Origin: Erinaceus europaeus | Lineage: Eukaryota; Chordata; Mammalia; Eulipotyphla; Erinaceidae | NCBI RefSeq assembly: GCF_950295315.1 | Contig: NC_080168.1 | Span: 64,999,838-65,063,837, forward strand | Direction: 5' to 3' | Length of the DNA: 64,000 nt | Part shown: in pieces, positions 29,801-40,220 of the stretch | Numbering within the stretch: position 1 is the stretch's first letter | How the letters are laid out: every line of letters begins with the position of its first letter | Made by a program: the position numbers and the translations under genes | The notes under the pieces: generated by a model | The model's input: only the letters and a program-made list of their open reading frames with translations | Told to the model about the DNA's origin: nothing | Database searches by the model: none

Positions 29801-30085
29801 TAAAAAAATATTTTATTTTATTTATTTATTCCTTTTTGTTGCCCTGTTGTTTTATTGTTGTAGTTATTATTGTTGTTGTCGTCGTTGTTGGATAGGACAG
29901 AGAGAAATGGAGAGAGGAGGGGAAGACAGAGAGGGGGAGAGAAAGATAGACACCTGCAGACCTGCTTCACCGCCTGTGAAGCAACTCCCCTGCAGGTGGG
30001 GAGCCGGGTTCCAACCGGAATCCTTATGCCGGTCCTTGAGCTTTGCGCCACCTGCGCTTAACCCGCTGCGCTACAGCCCAACTCT
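29801..30085 (-). mobile_element. SINE, class A, minus strand, second hit at the same site
   Basis: TTTATTTATTCCTTTTTGTTGCCC, GTCGTCGTTGTTGGATAGGACAG, CACCGCCTGTGAAGCAACTCCCC, GGTTCCAACCGG and GCGCTTAACCCGCTGCGCTACAGCCC form a little-diverged copy. Perfect duplication GAAAAGTCCTCTTTTT at 29785-29800 and 30086-30101. The right copy is also the left flank of the next SINE. Confidence 0.95.
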
Positions 30086-30101
30086 GAAAAGTCCTCTTTT
30101 T

Positions 30102-30272
30102 ATAGGGACAAAGAGAAACTGAGAGGAAAAGGAGAAGGAGAGAGGAGAGAGGGAGAGAGACACCTGCAGCCCTGCTTCACCACTTGTGTGGCTTCCCCCC
30201 TGCAGGGGGACCCCAGGGCTTGAGCCTGGGCGTAACACGTGTGCTCAGCCAAGTGTGCCACCACGAGGCCCT
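30102..30272 (-). mobile_element. SINE, class B, minus strand
   Basis: GGACAAAGAGAAACTGAG, CACCTGCAGCCCTGCTTCACC, GGGGCTTGAGCCTGGG-like B-box complement, and GTGTGCTCAGCCAAGTGTGCCACC head complement. Left flank GAAAAGTCCTCTTTTT (30086-30101) and right flank GAAAAGTTCTTTT (30273-30285) are a degraded duplication. Confidence 0.9.
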
Positions 30273-30285
30273 GAAAAGTTCTTTT

Positions 30286-30664
30286 AAACACTGCCCTATA
30301 GACCCAATCTGTGCAAGTCTGCAGACTGTAGCATTCTCATTCATCCGCTCAGCAATACTTGTGGAGGGCTCAGAAGTGATGACTGCGTGGGTGTGGCAGG
30401 CATGAGTATGTACTGATAGCAAGTTATGGGGGAGCACACAGCAGAACTCAACCAGCAACAAAACCTGAGGTGGATGCCTAGCTTAGTGCTCCTGGGAGGT
30501 CCCACTTAGAGCAAGCTTGGACACAGAGACAGCATCTAGGCACACTGAAATGTCTTTATATGCAATAATGGAATCAACTTAAAATCTAGTTTTACTTAAA
30601 ATAATTTAAAATCATCAAGAAGTTTTAAACATGTCAAAATCATTCAAAGTCATGTTAAAGGCTG
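30286..30664. other. Single-copy DNA
   Basis: No feature recognised. Confidence 0.4.
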
Positions 30665-30812
30665 AACTATTTATTTTAAAGATGTGTTGATTAATGAAAG
30701 AGAGAGAGCTGCAGAGAGAATCAGAGCACCATGCTGGCACATGATGTAGGGATTAAGCTCAGGATGTCTTGTTTGACACTTCCAGGATTTATCCACTGTG
30801 TCAAACCCCTAG
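30665..30812 (-). mobile_element. Old SINE, class C-like, minus strand
   Basis: TTTATTTTAAAGATGTGTTGATTAATGAAAGAGAGAGAG tail complement, CAGAGCACCATGCTGGCACATG, GGGATTAAGCTCAGGATG and TTTATCCACTGTGTCAAACCCC head complement. Confidence 0.6.
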
Positions 30813-30954
30813 CTGCTATTTTAAACATTTAAAGAGTTACAAAAGTTACTTTTGGTTAATGCAGTGCCAGTGAGTAGACTCACTCAGGTCACTCAGGTCG
30901 TGCCATGTGTGCTACTGCTGAGTGATATCCCTGGTCCAGACTCTTCTTCTTCTT

Positions 30955-31152
30955 TTTTTTTTTTTTGGAGAGAATGAAGAGGAGGAAGAGTAGGGTGAAG
31001 GGAAGGGGAGGAAGAAGAAGAGGGACAAACAGGAGCTCCAGCACCATCCATGGGGCTCCCCCGATACCACCTATGATGCTCCCATATGGTGCCTAGGCTG
31101 AAACCCAGTGCCACAGGCAGACAGGCTGCACATGCTATCTCCTAGCTCACAG
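30955..31152 (-). mobile_element. SINE, class E, minus strand
   Basis: After a T run, GAGAATGAAGAGGAGGAAG, GCTCCAGCACCATCCATGGGGC, GATACCACCTATGATGCTCCCATATGG and GGCTGAAACCCAGTGCC (B-box complement) lead to a head complement near GCACATGCTATCTCCTAGC. Confidence 0.65.
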
Positions 31153-32493
31153 ATATATATTATCAGTCTTTTCTGTGAGGCCAATGTACTCACTTCTTAC
31201 TCCTTGGATCTGTGAATGACTGGTTATCTACCCACAAGTTCTGTTTGTGCTTGGCCTGTGAAGGAAAGTGAGTGCAGTGCCAAGGCCCAGAGAACTTCAC
31301 CAGCCCTGCTCTTCATGAATGCCTTGGGTGGTGTCCTCAACCGATAATCCTCTTCCAGGGACTCTGCCCACTAGCCGGCTGCCTACTTATTTTTTTAACC
31401 TTTGAGATCTGGGATCTCTCTCTGAAACCAAACAAACCCCTTCCAGGCCCCAGTGGGAGTTTGTAGTTGGAGCATCCTACAAATAAAGCCTTAAGAGCCC
31501 CCATCTCTGCTGAGGGGAGGTCTACAGTAGGCCAGCATGCATCAGCAGGGGTTTCACTGATGGGAGGGGACCCCCATGCTTGTAGTCAGCTCTTCTGCTA
31601 GCTGGGATGAGAGGTTCAGCTTGTTTTGCCAAAGGCCTCCAACTACTCTCAAATGGCAACTCATCTCAGAGCAAGTGGACTTACTCCAAATCTGAAGCAG
31701 GGACAGGACGGAGTGGAGGGCGGCTCCGGCTCCTATTACCAGAGCTGCTCTGGCGTCTTTACACTGCTGCATGTGAGATCCTTATAATAAGCAGCATTGT
31801 GAGTCTTGGTGTGGGCTGTGTTCTCACTGCTGTGATTACCTGATGGTCTGCTGACCCGCTGATGCTGGAGTCCTCTTTCCCTGGATACATTTCCATAACA
31901 TACCTCATCGCCCCGTGGAGCTTTCTGTTAAGGGCAGAGCTAATATGTTGCAGCCTGCCTTTCCACACCACTCCAAGAAATTTGGTATGCTGCTCCTTGC
32001 TAATTCCATGAGGACAGCTCACCTCTTGGGAGTCTGAGGTCCAGTGAGTGGAGGACCCAGCTGCAAAGACGTACTCTTGAAAACAGTCTCTGAACTCTAT
32101 TCTACAACTGGGGGTCCCTCACCTACAAGGATCATGAGTTCCAGGCTGGACTTAAGTCACATGAATCACATGGGTATTGATTTATGTGTGTGTTGCTCCA
32201 GAAGGAACTTGCAAGAAACTTTAAAAACAAGTACTGGTCAGCCTAAACAACAATATCAAAAGACAAGGCTTCACACCTGGCAACTGAATAGGACAAAGAT
32301 CTGCCCCTGATGCCAGGGTGGCTGGGACACACTCCCTCCAAATTTCCCCAACAGAACACAATCTCAATCAAAGAGTAAATATAGGCAGAAAACAGGCAGC
32401 TGGCTCTCTGTGTGTGTCTACTGTGCACTTCTCCATGCTTGCTGCAATAAACCTAAAACCTGTCCTATTAAAAAAATAAAATAAGATAAAAAT
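31153..32493. other. Single-copy DNA
   Basis: No transposon confidently recognised. The end of the segment, GCTGCAATAAACCTAAAACCTGTCCTATTAAAAAAAT at about 32441-32477, has an AATAAA signal before an A-rich run, the look of a processed retroposed 3' end or an LTR, but I cannot define the body. Confidence 0.35.
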
Positions 32494-32503
32494 AAGGACT
32501 GAG

Positions 32504-32821
32504 GGGGGTTGGACGGTAGTGCAGCAGGTTAAATGCAGGTGGTGCAAAGAGCAATGACCGGCGGAAGGATCCCGGTTCGAGTCCCCAGTTCCCCAGCTGC
32601 AGGGGAGTCACTTCACAGGTGGTGAAGCAGGTCTGCAGGTGTCTATCTTTCTCTCCCCCTCTTTGCCTTCCCCTCCTCTCTCCACTTCTCTGTTCTATCC
32701 AACAACAACAACAATATCAATAACTACAACAATAATAACTACAGCAATAAAAAACAACAAGGGCAACAAAATGGAATAAATAAATAAATAATATAAAAAA
32801 TACTAAAAAAATAAATAAATA
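32504..32821 (+). mobile_element. SINE, class A, full length
   Basis: GGGGGGTTGGACGGTAGTGCAGCAGGTTAAATGC, GGATCCCGGTTCGAGTCCCC, CTGCAGGGGAGTCACTTCACAGGTGGTGAAGCAGG, CTATCCAACAACAACAAC, AAGGGCAACAAAATGG and AATAAATAAATAA tail. Duplication AAGGACTGAG at 32494-32503 and 32822-32831. Confidence 0.94.
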
Positions 32822-32831
32822 AAGGACTGAG

Positions 32832-34333
32832 ATCCACATGTCCTTGATAGTGTATGCAGATTCCAATCCCACAGCCTCCATTGTCTGAGCTAGTAGCTAG
32901 CTCTGGGCTAATCAAGAGGGGACTGGGGTGATTCCAGAGGAAATGATGAGCTCGGGTTTTACGTGATAGATGGAGAACTGTGAAAGAATCAAGCAGTACT
33001 TGATTAATCAATCAGTTGAAAGACAGGCCAACTGATTTTGCTCTAAGCACTGCCCAGGAACAGAATACATCTGTCAGCAGCTGGAGTCATCCAGATGAGT
33101 AAGGGGTGTGCAGTGAAATTGGCTCCTCAGGCAGAAATGAAATGAACATGAGAAGACACCTTTAACACAGCCCTCACCCCTGTGCTTTCTCTGGTAGCTC
33201 CTTTCCAAGAGCTGGCCCTGGCTTTATCATGACTCTCAGCACTGGCTGCACTGGGCCTCATTTTGTGTGTTGCAGCTAGTCTGGAGAACAGCTCTGGCCC
33301 CACACTGGTGGTCCTTCTCCGCCCCCCCCCCCCAACCTCCTTCCCCAGGCTGCCCTCCACCTGATCCCTGAGCTCAGGACTGGCAGCCAGTTCAGCTCAC
33401 CACACCCTCCTGCAGAGCTCAGCAGGGCCAATGGGTTCTGTTTTGTTTTGTTTCTTTTCCTCCCACCCTCACCCTCTTCCTGCCATTTTGAAAGAAAATC
33501 CAGTGCTTTGGGCCTCAATAAAACAAACAACTGACAAATACAGCCTGGAGCCAAAGACTGGCTCAAAAATCAAAACAAAATCAACCAAACCCTCGAAAAC
33601 TGTTAACTTTTGTTATGGAATGTGCACCTCCTTTTGCCTTCAGACCTCAGAGCACTAAGGGAGATCAGTGCAGTAGATGCAGGGAAAGTGGGAGGCTGAG
33701 GAGAGGCTGCTGGGGGGGGGAGGTGGGGGGGCATCCCAAAGAGGCCTCCACCAGCACTAGTCCTGTGGCTGATACTTTCAGGACACTGTACAGCAGTGAA
33801 GACAGAAATGTAGTGCTAGCCAGATATATGGTTAGTCTCATGCCCTACATTATATGAACAATGATATAGTGGAATCTAGCAAGAAATCACGAGGTTGCTT
33901 TAAATAGTATAGCTCATGTTGCCCAACACATCCAAAATATTCTCATTGCAAATGATTCTTGACAAAAAGTGAGCTGAGTTTGTTCTTGGGAGCCGCTGGG
34001 ATAGCACTGGCCCCAGAGTCAACACATGGGAAGTGGTGAGAGTTCCTGACAGGTGTCCCTTGCTGTACATGTATTTCCAAATTCATCGGGCTATAGACAT
34101 CTAATAAGTGCGGTTTACAGTATATCAGTTAGACTCCAGTAAACATCACAACACTGAAATATTTGGCAACCTCTTATTTTCATACTTAGCAGTAGAAATA
34201 ACTATGAAGATGGAGGCTATATTTTCAGCAAAGTAGACAGACAGACTACTGTCCTACACCAATTGTATTTCGTGGAAGAAACAAGTTTGTATTGCCTCAA
34301 TTTCTTTAATGAAATTAATTAATTAAAATAAGA
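32832..34333. other. Single-copy DNA
   Basis: No repeat recognised. It contains a C run (33322-33332) and G runs (33711-33731). The 75-96-codon frames near 33276-33857 overlap on both strands and are not gene-like. Confidence 0.4.
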
Positions 34334-34566
34334 TAGGAGTGACTGAGAGATAACTTACCTGTAGAGCACATACTTTACTGTGTACAAAAGTCTGGACTCA
34401 ACCCCCTGGCCAGCACAGGAGAGTAACAATGCAAAGGTGTCCTGATGTCTCTCCTCCTCTCTTTCTGTGATTGAAAGATAAAGAGAAAACAAGAGTCCAC
34501 CAGGAGCAGTGGAAGTGTGCAAGCAAGCACACAGTACAGAGATAAAATCAAATAGATAAATAAAAC
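34334..34566 (+). mobile_element. SINE, class E
   Basis: GAGTGACTGAGAGATAACTTACCTGTAGAGCACATACTTTACTGTG, GACTCAACCCCCTGGCC, CT-rich block, GAGTCCACCAGGAGCAGTGG module and AATAGATAAATAAAA tail. Confidence 0.8.
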
Positions 34567-34833
34567 AGGGACCAGAAGATGGCACAACACACACCTTGCC
34601 ATGTTCTGAGGCCTCGAGTTTGGACCCCTGCACCACATGGGACCTCAAGGATGACACTAAAAGGAAAGTCACAAAGAAGGTAGAGAGTTGCCAAGGTTTC
34701 TCTTCAGTCTCCCTTCTCTCCCTCTTTTTATAAATAACAGAAAAACGGAGCCAAAAAGGCCACTCAGCAGATACTGAACATGTGTGAGGGACTGAGTTCA
34801 CCCTCCCCTCCACCCAGTGTCATATAAAAATAT
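34567..34833 (+). mobile_element. SINE, class E, second in tandem
   Basis: GGGACCAGAAGATGGCACAACACACACCTTGCC, GCCTCGAGTTTGGACCCCTGCACCACATGG, CTCTTCAGTCTCCCTTCTCTCCC, then GGAGCCAAAAAGGCC. It starts at the tail of the previous copy. Confidence 0.7.
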
Positions 34834-35410
34834 ACAGTCATAAGATTCCATTAAAACTCTCTCTGTTACAACAGACACATTTCAAGCCCACAACAGCCAC
34901 ATGTGACTAGATAGCAGTTTTACAAACAAAACTAGACTCCATATCAGCCCAGAAAAATTCAGACATTCTTTTTCCTGGTGAGCCAATGGCAGTCATGGAT
35001 CAGGAAAGAGGTCCTGCCTCCACCCTCTTGCTTTCAAAAGTCTCCACAAATGCCATCAATTTGAAAGTTATTTTCTGTAATTTTAAACTTTTCTTCTTAA
35101 GCTTGACTTTTCAAAGAAAGAAAACCCAAATACAACACAGATGACACTGACCAGTGAATTGTAATTTCTCTTTATCCGATGACCTGCCATCTTGGCATTT
35201 CTGTCAGTTGGCTGGCCAATTTGTACACAGATTGCACACTGAGCCTGGGCTCCATAAACCCTCTTGGAGCCCTAGTCTATGCCTTCGGTCTCTTTAGGAT
35301 GAACCGGCTTCTGATAGGAGATCTTGTCCAGAGAGCCTTCCCTCTCTCCCATTCTCTCTTCATCCCTTGTCTCTGGAACCAGGGTCTCAACCTAGGCAAT
35401 TCAGCTGCTC
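34834..35410. other. Single-copy DNA
   Basis: No feature recognised. The 105-codon plus-strand frame at 35179-35496 runs into a SINE tail and is not supported as a gene. Confidence 0.4.
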
Positions 35411-35423
35411 TGGGCGAGCTTTT

Positions 35424-35727
35424 ATTTATTTTTTTAAACAATTCTTTATTTAAAAAATATTTATTTATTTATCCCCTTTTGTTGCCCTTGTTGTAGTTAT
35501 TATTGTTGTTGTTATTGATGTCATCATTGTTGGATAGGACAGAGAAAAATGGGGGGGGGGAGACAGAGAGGGGGAGAGAAAGATAGACACCTGCAGACCT
35601 GCTTCACCAACTATGAAGTGACTCCCCTGAATGTGGGAAGCCGGGAGCCCTAACTGGTATCCTGATGCTGGTCATTGTGCTTTGCACCACGTGTGCTTAA
35701 CAGGCTGCGCTACCACCCAGCTCCCCT
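35424..35727 (-). mobile_element. SINE, class A, minus strand
   Basis: TTTATTTATTTATCCCCTTTTGTTGCCCTTG, TTGGATAGGACAGAGAAAAATGGGGGGGGG (G9 expansion), CACCTGCAGACCTGCTTCACC and GTGTGCTTAACAGGCTGCGCTACC. Duplication TGGGCGAGCTTTT (35411-35423) and TGGGCCAACTTTT (35728-35740), two mismatches. Confidence 0.93.
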
Positions 35728-35740
35728 TGGGCCAACTTTT

Positions 35741-35893
35741 CACTCAGACAGAGAGAGACAGGGAGAGATGCCACAGCAATTAAGTGTGCTCTGTTGCCAC
35801 AACATCTTTCACGGGGTGTCAGAGCTCAGACCTGGAGGACATACACAGTGCAATGCAGATGCCCCATCCAGCAAGCTATCTCTTGGCCCACGA
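35741..35893 (-). mobile_element. Old SINE, minus strand
   Basis: CAGACAGAGAGAGACAGGGAGAGATGCCACAGC, TTTCACGGGGTGTCAGAGCTCAGACC and GCAATGCAGATGCCCCATCCAGCAAGCTATCTC form a diverged minus-strand SINE. The class A copy to its left inserted at its edge. Confidence 0.65.
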
Positions 35894-37078
35894 AAACTGC
35901 TCTCTATAGTATGACTCAGTCATGTCAGAAGCTTGCCATGGTAGCTCTCTGAAATGACATGGAGGGGGGCCAGCTCTAACTAGACATTGCTCCCTGGGGG
36001 GTGCCATGTTGAAAGGGCTCAGCTGGAAAGTACTCCTGGAGTGAGCAAGGGAGTTGAGCTTGAGAACAGGTAGTCAGCAGCCTCTGTAGGGCTCTAAGAT
36101 GACCATTGTAATATAGTAATGACACATAACTCCGGCCCACTCTCTTTCCTGCCACTCCTCATGTCCTTCTCTTGAGTCCCAAGGAGCACTGTGACCTGCC
36201 CCTGTTCTGTTGTAGCTCCATGACTGAGAATTGAATGGTTCTCCGCCCATAATGTCTGGCCTGCCTCTTGTTCCATCAGCACTCAAGGGCCAAGTCTAAA
36301 TGTTCCCCACTGCCAAGACATCTAACCCGTGTCTGCTCTGAGAAGAGGAATCCCTTCCAGCCCAGTGCCTGTGACCCTCTCCACTGCTTCTTCTTCTGGA
36401 GCCACAATGCAGAGAGAGAGTTCTCTATATAGCTTGGTTTTAATGAAGTACTTGCCCCTTAATTGGGCCCGTATCAATGAAAATAGGTTCTGCTGATCTA
36501 CTTTACTACTGCCTTAATTCCAACGCGTAGTTCTCTGGTGGAATATGAGTTGCAGTCTAGAGCTTAGAAGTGAGGACAGTGTGTCGTCCTATTCCGACCC
36601 TCCCTAGTAGAGGTATCTGGCTCCATAACAGCCTGGTCACTGTCAGGGTCAGTAAGAGGATTCTGGGGGCTTTACTGTGTGCCCCTCATGCTGGACCAGA
36701 AAGCAGCAGGTGCAAGTGCATAGTGTCCATCAAAAACACAATCACAGTAATAATACCAGTATGTGGTTAGGCTTTTGGTAACAATAAACCCAAGCATTTC
36801 AGAGGATAATAAAGCAGACAGCAAAAGGGGAAGAAGTCACAGGAGGTCTTATTTAAGTAGAAGAGTGGGAGAGTGATAGCTATGGGGCTTTGTTAAGAAA
36901 ACACAAGCTCCAGTACATGTCAGATATTTAAGAACAGTCACTAAATATTGTAAGTAGAATTATCTTGGTCTGCGGGAAAGTCATCACACATTTTTGCATA
37001 GAAAAACAGAAAAATACATCCTGACTTTTCCAACAACCCAGTAAGTTCAAATGCTGTGGCCAGAAAAATGTACCCTAG
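35894..37078. other. Single-copy DNA
   Basis: No repeat recognised. The AT-rich section 36425-36530 (containing CCCCTTAATTGGGCCCG) is the least repeat-like and might be conserved, but this cannot be judged from one sequence. Confidence 0.4.
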
Positions 37079-37665
37079 GGACTGGGTGGTGGCATACCTG
37101 GTAGAACACACACATTACCATGCAGAGGACGTAGGATTCAAGCCCCTGGATCCTGTCTGCACTGAGGGAAATTTCTTGAGTGGTGGGCAGTGATGCAGGT
37201 GTCTCTCTGTCTAGCTTTCCCTCTATTAAAACAGAACATAAAAGAAAAAAAGGGGGGTGTACATAGTGCAGCGGGTTAAGTGCACATGGTGTGAAGTGCA
37301 AGGACCGGCTTAAGGATCCCAATTCGAGCCCCCTGGCTCCCCACTTACAAGGGAGATTACTTCACAAGCAGTGAAAGAGGTCTGCAGGTGTCGATCTTTA
37401 TCTCTCCCTCTCTGTCTTCCTCTCCTCTCTTGATTTCTCTCTGTCCTATCCAACAATAATGACAGCAATAATAACAGCAACAATAAACAACAAGGGTAAC
37501 AAAAGGGGAAAAAAAAAAAAAAAGAACAGCCTCCAGAAGCAGTGGATTCATAGTGCAGGCACCAAGCCCCAGCAGTAACCCTGGAGGCAAAAAAAAAAAA
37601 GTGGTCACCAATAATAGTGCAGTTGTATAGACAAGGAGCCCCATCAGTAATGCTGGTGGCAAAAG
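37079..37665 (+). mobile_element. SINE, class B/E with 3' module, host of a nested SINE
   Basis: GGGACTGGGTGGTGGCATACCTGGTAGAACACACACATTACCATGC, GATTCAAGCCCC and CT-rich block to an AAAAGAAAAAAA linker at 37250. The remaining 3' module (GTGGTCACC...AGGAGCCCCATCAGTAATGCTGGTGGC) continues at 37601-37665. A class A SINE occupies 37252-37600, inserted in the A-rich linker. A GAAAGAAAGGAAGGAAGG tail follows. Confidence 0.82.
37252..37600 (+). mobile_element. SINE, class A with 3' module, nested
   Basis: GGGGGGTGTACATAGTGCAGCGGGTTAAGTGC, CAATTCGAGCCCC, CCCCACTTACAAGGG, CTATCCAACAATAATGACAGC, AACAAGGGTAACAAAAGGGG, then the module AGCCTCCAGAAGCAGTGG...AGTAACCCTGGAGGC and an A run. Same orientation as its host. 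Confidence 0.92.
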
Positions 37666-37805
37666 AAAGAAAGGAAGGAAGGAAGAAAGAAAGAAATAAC
37701 AAGAAAAAATACATCTAAGAAAACATGGCTATTTCATTGGAAGAGAAGAAAGCAGGAAGATTAGAAGTAAAAGAAACAGAAAAATCATGATAAATAAAAA
37801 ACAAT

Positions 37806-38036
37806 TATGGGGGCCAGGAGATAGCTTACTTAGTAGAGCACACACTTTACTGCAGAAAGACCCCACTAGCTCCTGGTTACAATAAGAAGCACCAAGAAAA
37901 GGTATGGGATCATCATGCTCCCATATCATGACCAGGTCACGAGCAGTGGAGCAGTGCTAGGATGTCTCTCCTTCTCTCTCTGTCTCTCTCTTCCACCATC
38001 CTTTTCCCCACTATCTGGAAAAAATGGGGGAAAAAG
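37806..38036 (+). mobile_element. SINE, class E
   Basis: GGGGGCCAGGAGATAGCTTACTTAGTAGAGCACACACTTTACTGC, CATGCTCCCATATCATGACCAGG, CT-rich block and GGAAAAAATGGGGG. Confidence 0.8.
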
Positions 38037-38170
38037 TCAGGAATGGGGAGGTAGATAACACAATGGTTAGTGTAAAGAGAGTCTCATGCCTGAGACCCCA
38101 CAAACCAAGGTTCAAACCCCAGCAACACCATAAACCAGAGCTGAGCAGTGCTCTCTAGTCAAAGGGAAAC
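38037..38170 (+). mobile_element. SINE, class C
   Basis: GGAATGGGGAGGTAGATAACACAATGGTTAGTG, CTCATGCCTGAGACCCC, GGTTCAAACCCCAGCAACACC and CAGAGCTGAGCAGTGCTCTC. Confidence 0.85.
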
Positions 38171-38179
38171 ACAATTAAA

Positions 38180-38366
38180 GATGGTTGTAGAGAGAGCAGT
38201 TGGCCCGTGTGTGCAACCTTGGGAGAATTGCTATGGCTTGCAGTGGAGGGAATGGGGATGCAGTGCTCTGGTGGTGGGAACACAGCACAGCTGTACCCCT
38301 GTTGTCTTGTAGTTTTGTAGGTGAATATTGGATCACTAATAAAATTTTTAAATTTTTTAAAAAAAG
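38180..38366 (+). mobile_element. L1 3' UTR end, older subfamily
   Basis: GGGAGAATTGCTATGGCTTGCAGTGG, TCTGGTGGTGGGAACACAGC, CTGTACCCCTGTTGTCTTGTAGTTTTGT and AATATTGGATCACTAATAAAA correspond to the L1 terminal segment (GGTGGGAATGGTGTGGAATTATACCCC type) seen at 46190 and in complement at 49990. No coding part is retained. Confidence 0.7.
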
Positions 38367-38583
38367 AGCAGGGAGTAGTGGAATCACTATGAATTACACA
38401 TAAAAAATGAAAAACTTAAATGAAAAGCAGAACAATAATTAAAAAGAAAGTAAAATAAGTTGTATTTTATTATGATTCACAATAAATATAAATGCAACAA
38501 TTATACAGAGATGGAAACTTTCATAAAATAATCTAACTCTATGCTATTTGAAATTAAACCAAAAGAGAACCAAAAAGACAAAT

Positions 38584-39110
38584 TGCCGGGCTGAGCTTCA
38601 CGGGCGGGAGACAGAGACAACCAGGGACTCGTGGCTGAGTGGTATGCAGTTCAGTCTTTATTCATGTGGAACGCAGCACAATTTAATCTATTTCTAATCA
38701 CAATCTTGTCCTTCTCTATCCTGAGGCAGAAGAGTCAGGTTCGAAAAGGATGTACGTAGGATAGGGGGTGGGGAGAAGGAAAAAGCGGGAACCAGTGAGG
38801 ATTAAACCAATGTCCTGGAGGCAGGGGGGGTGCTCAGTCAACAGTGGCTATGCAAATAGAATACAGTGTTAAGCAGGGGGGGATCAAACCAATGAAACAG
38901 AAGGGGTCTTAGAAGCACAATCCAGAACAACAAATGTATAAGGCTATAATAGAATACTAATGATGAACTGATATCATTATCCATCAAAACAGAATGCACT
39001 GTTGGGTAGTAAAGCAGTTATTTGAACTGATATCATTATCCATCAAAACAGAATGCACTGTTGGGTTGTAAAGCAGTTATTTAAACAGATAAAATACAGC
39101 AATAAACACA
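38584..39110 (-). mobile_element. Solo ERV LTR (class II-like), minus strand
   Basis: On the minus strand the element shows an AATAAA signal (complement at 38657-38662), then CTCAGCCACGAGTCCCTGG, CTGTCTCCCGCCCGTGAAGCTCAGCCCGGCA and ends CA at 38584. This R/U5 layout with a TG...CA frame is typical of ERVK-like LTRs. The U3 part holds a 59 bp direct duplication (38965-39023 and 39024-39082, one difference). The U3 start is uncertain, either TGTGTTTATTGC ending at 39110 or TGTTGTGAAAC near 39163. No internal retroviral genes were seen on either side, so it is a solitary LTR. Confidence 0.75.
38965..39082 (-). repeat. 59 bp tandem duplication in LTR U3
   Basis: Two adjacent 59 bp units beginning GAACTGATATCATTATCC, identical except for one base (GGGTAGT versus GGGTTGT). 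A partial third trace (CAGTTATTTAAACAG, CAATTATTTAAACAAG) follows. Duplicated U3 blocks in retroviral LTRs often hold enhancer sites. Confidence 0.95.
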
Positions 39111-39256
39111 AATTGCAAAAACATAGTATTTCAGCAATTATTTAAACAAGTTTCACAACAGGTGGAAAACAGGATATAACTTGTATATGATTTTAATACT
39201 TATTCAAGTAATAGCACAGTTATCCTATGGATGTGCATATAAATATGTAAAAATAA

Positions 39257-39770
39257 GAGGTCAGGTGGTGGCTCACCTGTTTAAGCACACATAGTACTTA
39301 CTATGGACCCCAGTTCAAGCCCCCACTTCCGACCTGCAGAGAGGATGCTTCACAAGCAGTGAAACAGTCTGCAGGTGTCCATCTTTCTCTCTCCCTATCT
39401 CCCCTGCTCTCTCAACTTCTCTCTGTCCTATCAAATAAAAATAAATAAATAAAAATAAAGGAGGGACCAGGTGGTGGTGCACCTGGTTGAGCCCACATTA
39501 CAGTGCTCAAGGACCTGGGTTCAAGCCCCCAGTCCCTATCTACAGAGGGAAAGCTTTGCAAATGGTGAAGTAGGGCTGCAGGTGTCTCTCATTCTCTCCC
39601 TCTCTATCTCCCCTACTCTCTCAATTTCTGGCTGTCTCCACTCAATAAATAAAGATAATAAAAATATAAATAAATAAACAAATAAATAAATAAATGGGAA
39701 AATGGCCACCAGGAGCTGTGGATTCATAGTGCCTGCACCAAGTCCCAGTGACCGTAGGCAAAAAAAAAAA
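39257..39770 (+). mobile_element. SINE with 3' module, host of a nested SINE
   Basis: GAGGTCAGGTGGTGGCTCACCTGTTTAAGC, CAGTTCAAGCCCCC, CTATCAAATAAAAATAAATAAATAAA to about 39460. The module (GGGAAAATGGCCACCAGGAGCTGTGGATTC...AGTCCCAGTGACCG) at 39695-39770 probably belongs to it, with a class B SINE inserted in the A-rich linker. Confidence 0.75.
39461..39694 (+). mobile_element. SINE, class B, nested
   Basis: GGGACCAGGTGGTGGTGCACCTGGTTGAGC, GGGTTCAAGCCCCC, GGGAAAGCTTTGCAAATGGTGAAG, TTTCTGGCTGTCTCCACTCAATAAATAAAGATAATAAAAAT and AAATAAATAAACAAATAAAT tail. Confidence 0.9.
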
Positions 39771-40013
39771 CCTTTGAAAAGACTTGCAAACTATACATCA
39801 ATTTCTAATAGCCACCTTCAGAAATGAGGGATGTTTTGAAAAAGTGATACAGGTTAGAGAGAACATTTCTATTACCATTTCTAAGTTTCTTTTTTAGGAA
39901 ATGTAGTCATATAGTCATGCACTCTTTTAACACGTACTCAAAGAAAAAAAAAAACACTGACAGCAAAGATAAACATTAGTAGTGTTTAACTGATGATAAG
40001 AATATCTACCTTG

Positions 40014-40204
40014 GGCCAGGTGGTGGCGCACCTGGTTAAGTGCTCACATCACAGTGCACAAAGACCAGGGTTCAAGCCCCCTCCCCACCTGCAGGGGGAA
40101 AGCTTTATGAGTGGTGAGGCAGAGCCGCAGGTGTCTCTATCTCACCTCCCTTGTCAATTTCTCTGTCTCTATCCAATAAATAAAATAAATATTTTTTTTT
40201 AAAA
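40014..40204 (+). mobile_element. SINE, class B, first hit at a reused site
   Basis: GGCCAGGTGGTGGCGCACCTGGTTAAGTGC, CAGGGTTCAAGCCCC, GGGGGAAAGCTTTATGAGTGGTG and TATCCAATAAATAAAATAAATA. Flanked by AAGAATATCTACCTTG (39998-40013) and AAGAATATCTACTTTG (40205-40220). Confidence 0.95.
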
Positions 40205-40220
40205 AAGAATATCTACTTTG

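Noticed and set aside
32200..32480. LTR or processed pseudogene ending at the AATAAA near 32446
   Set aside because: Only the polyadenylation-like end is visible. No start, duplication or coding similarity could be found.
38581..39116. AATTGC at both edges of the LTR as a target duplication
   Set aside because: Using it would require the LTR to lose its CA end. The match is short and probably chance, so I left the duplication unassigned.
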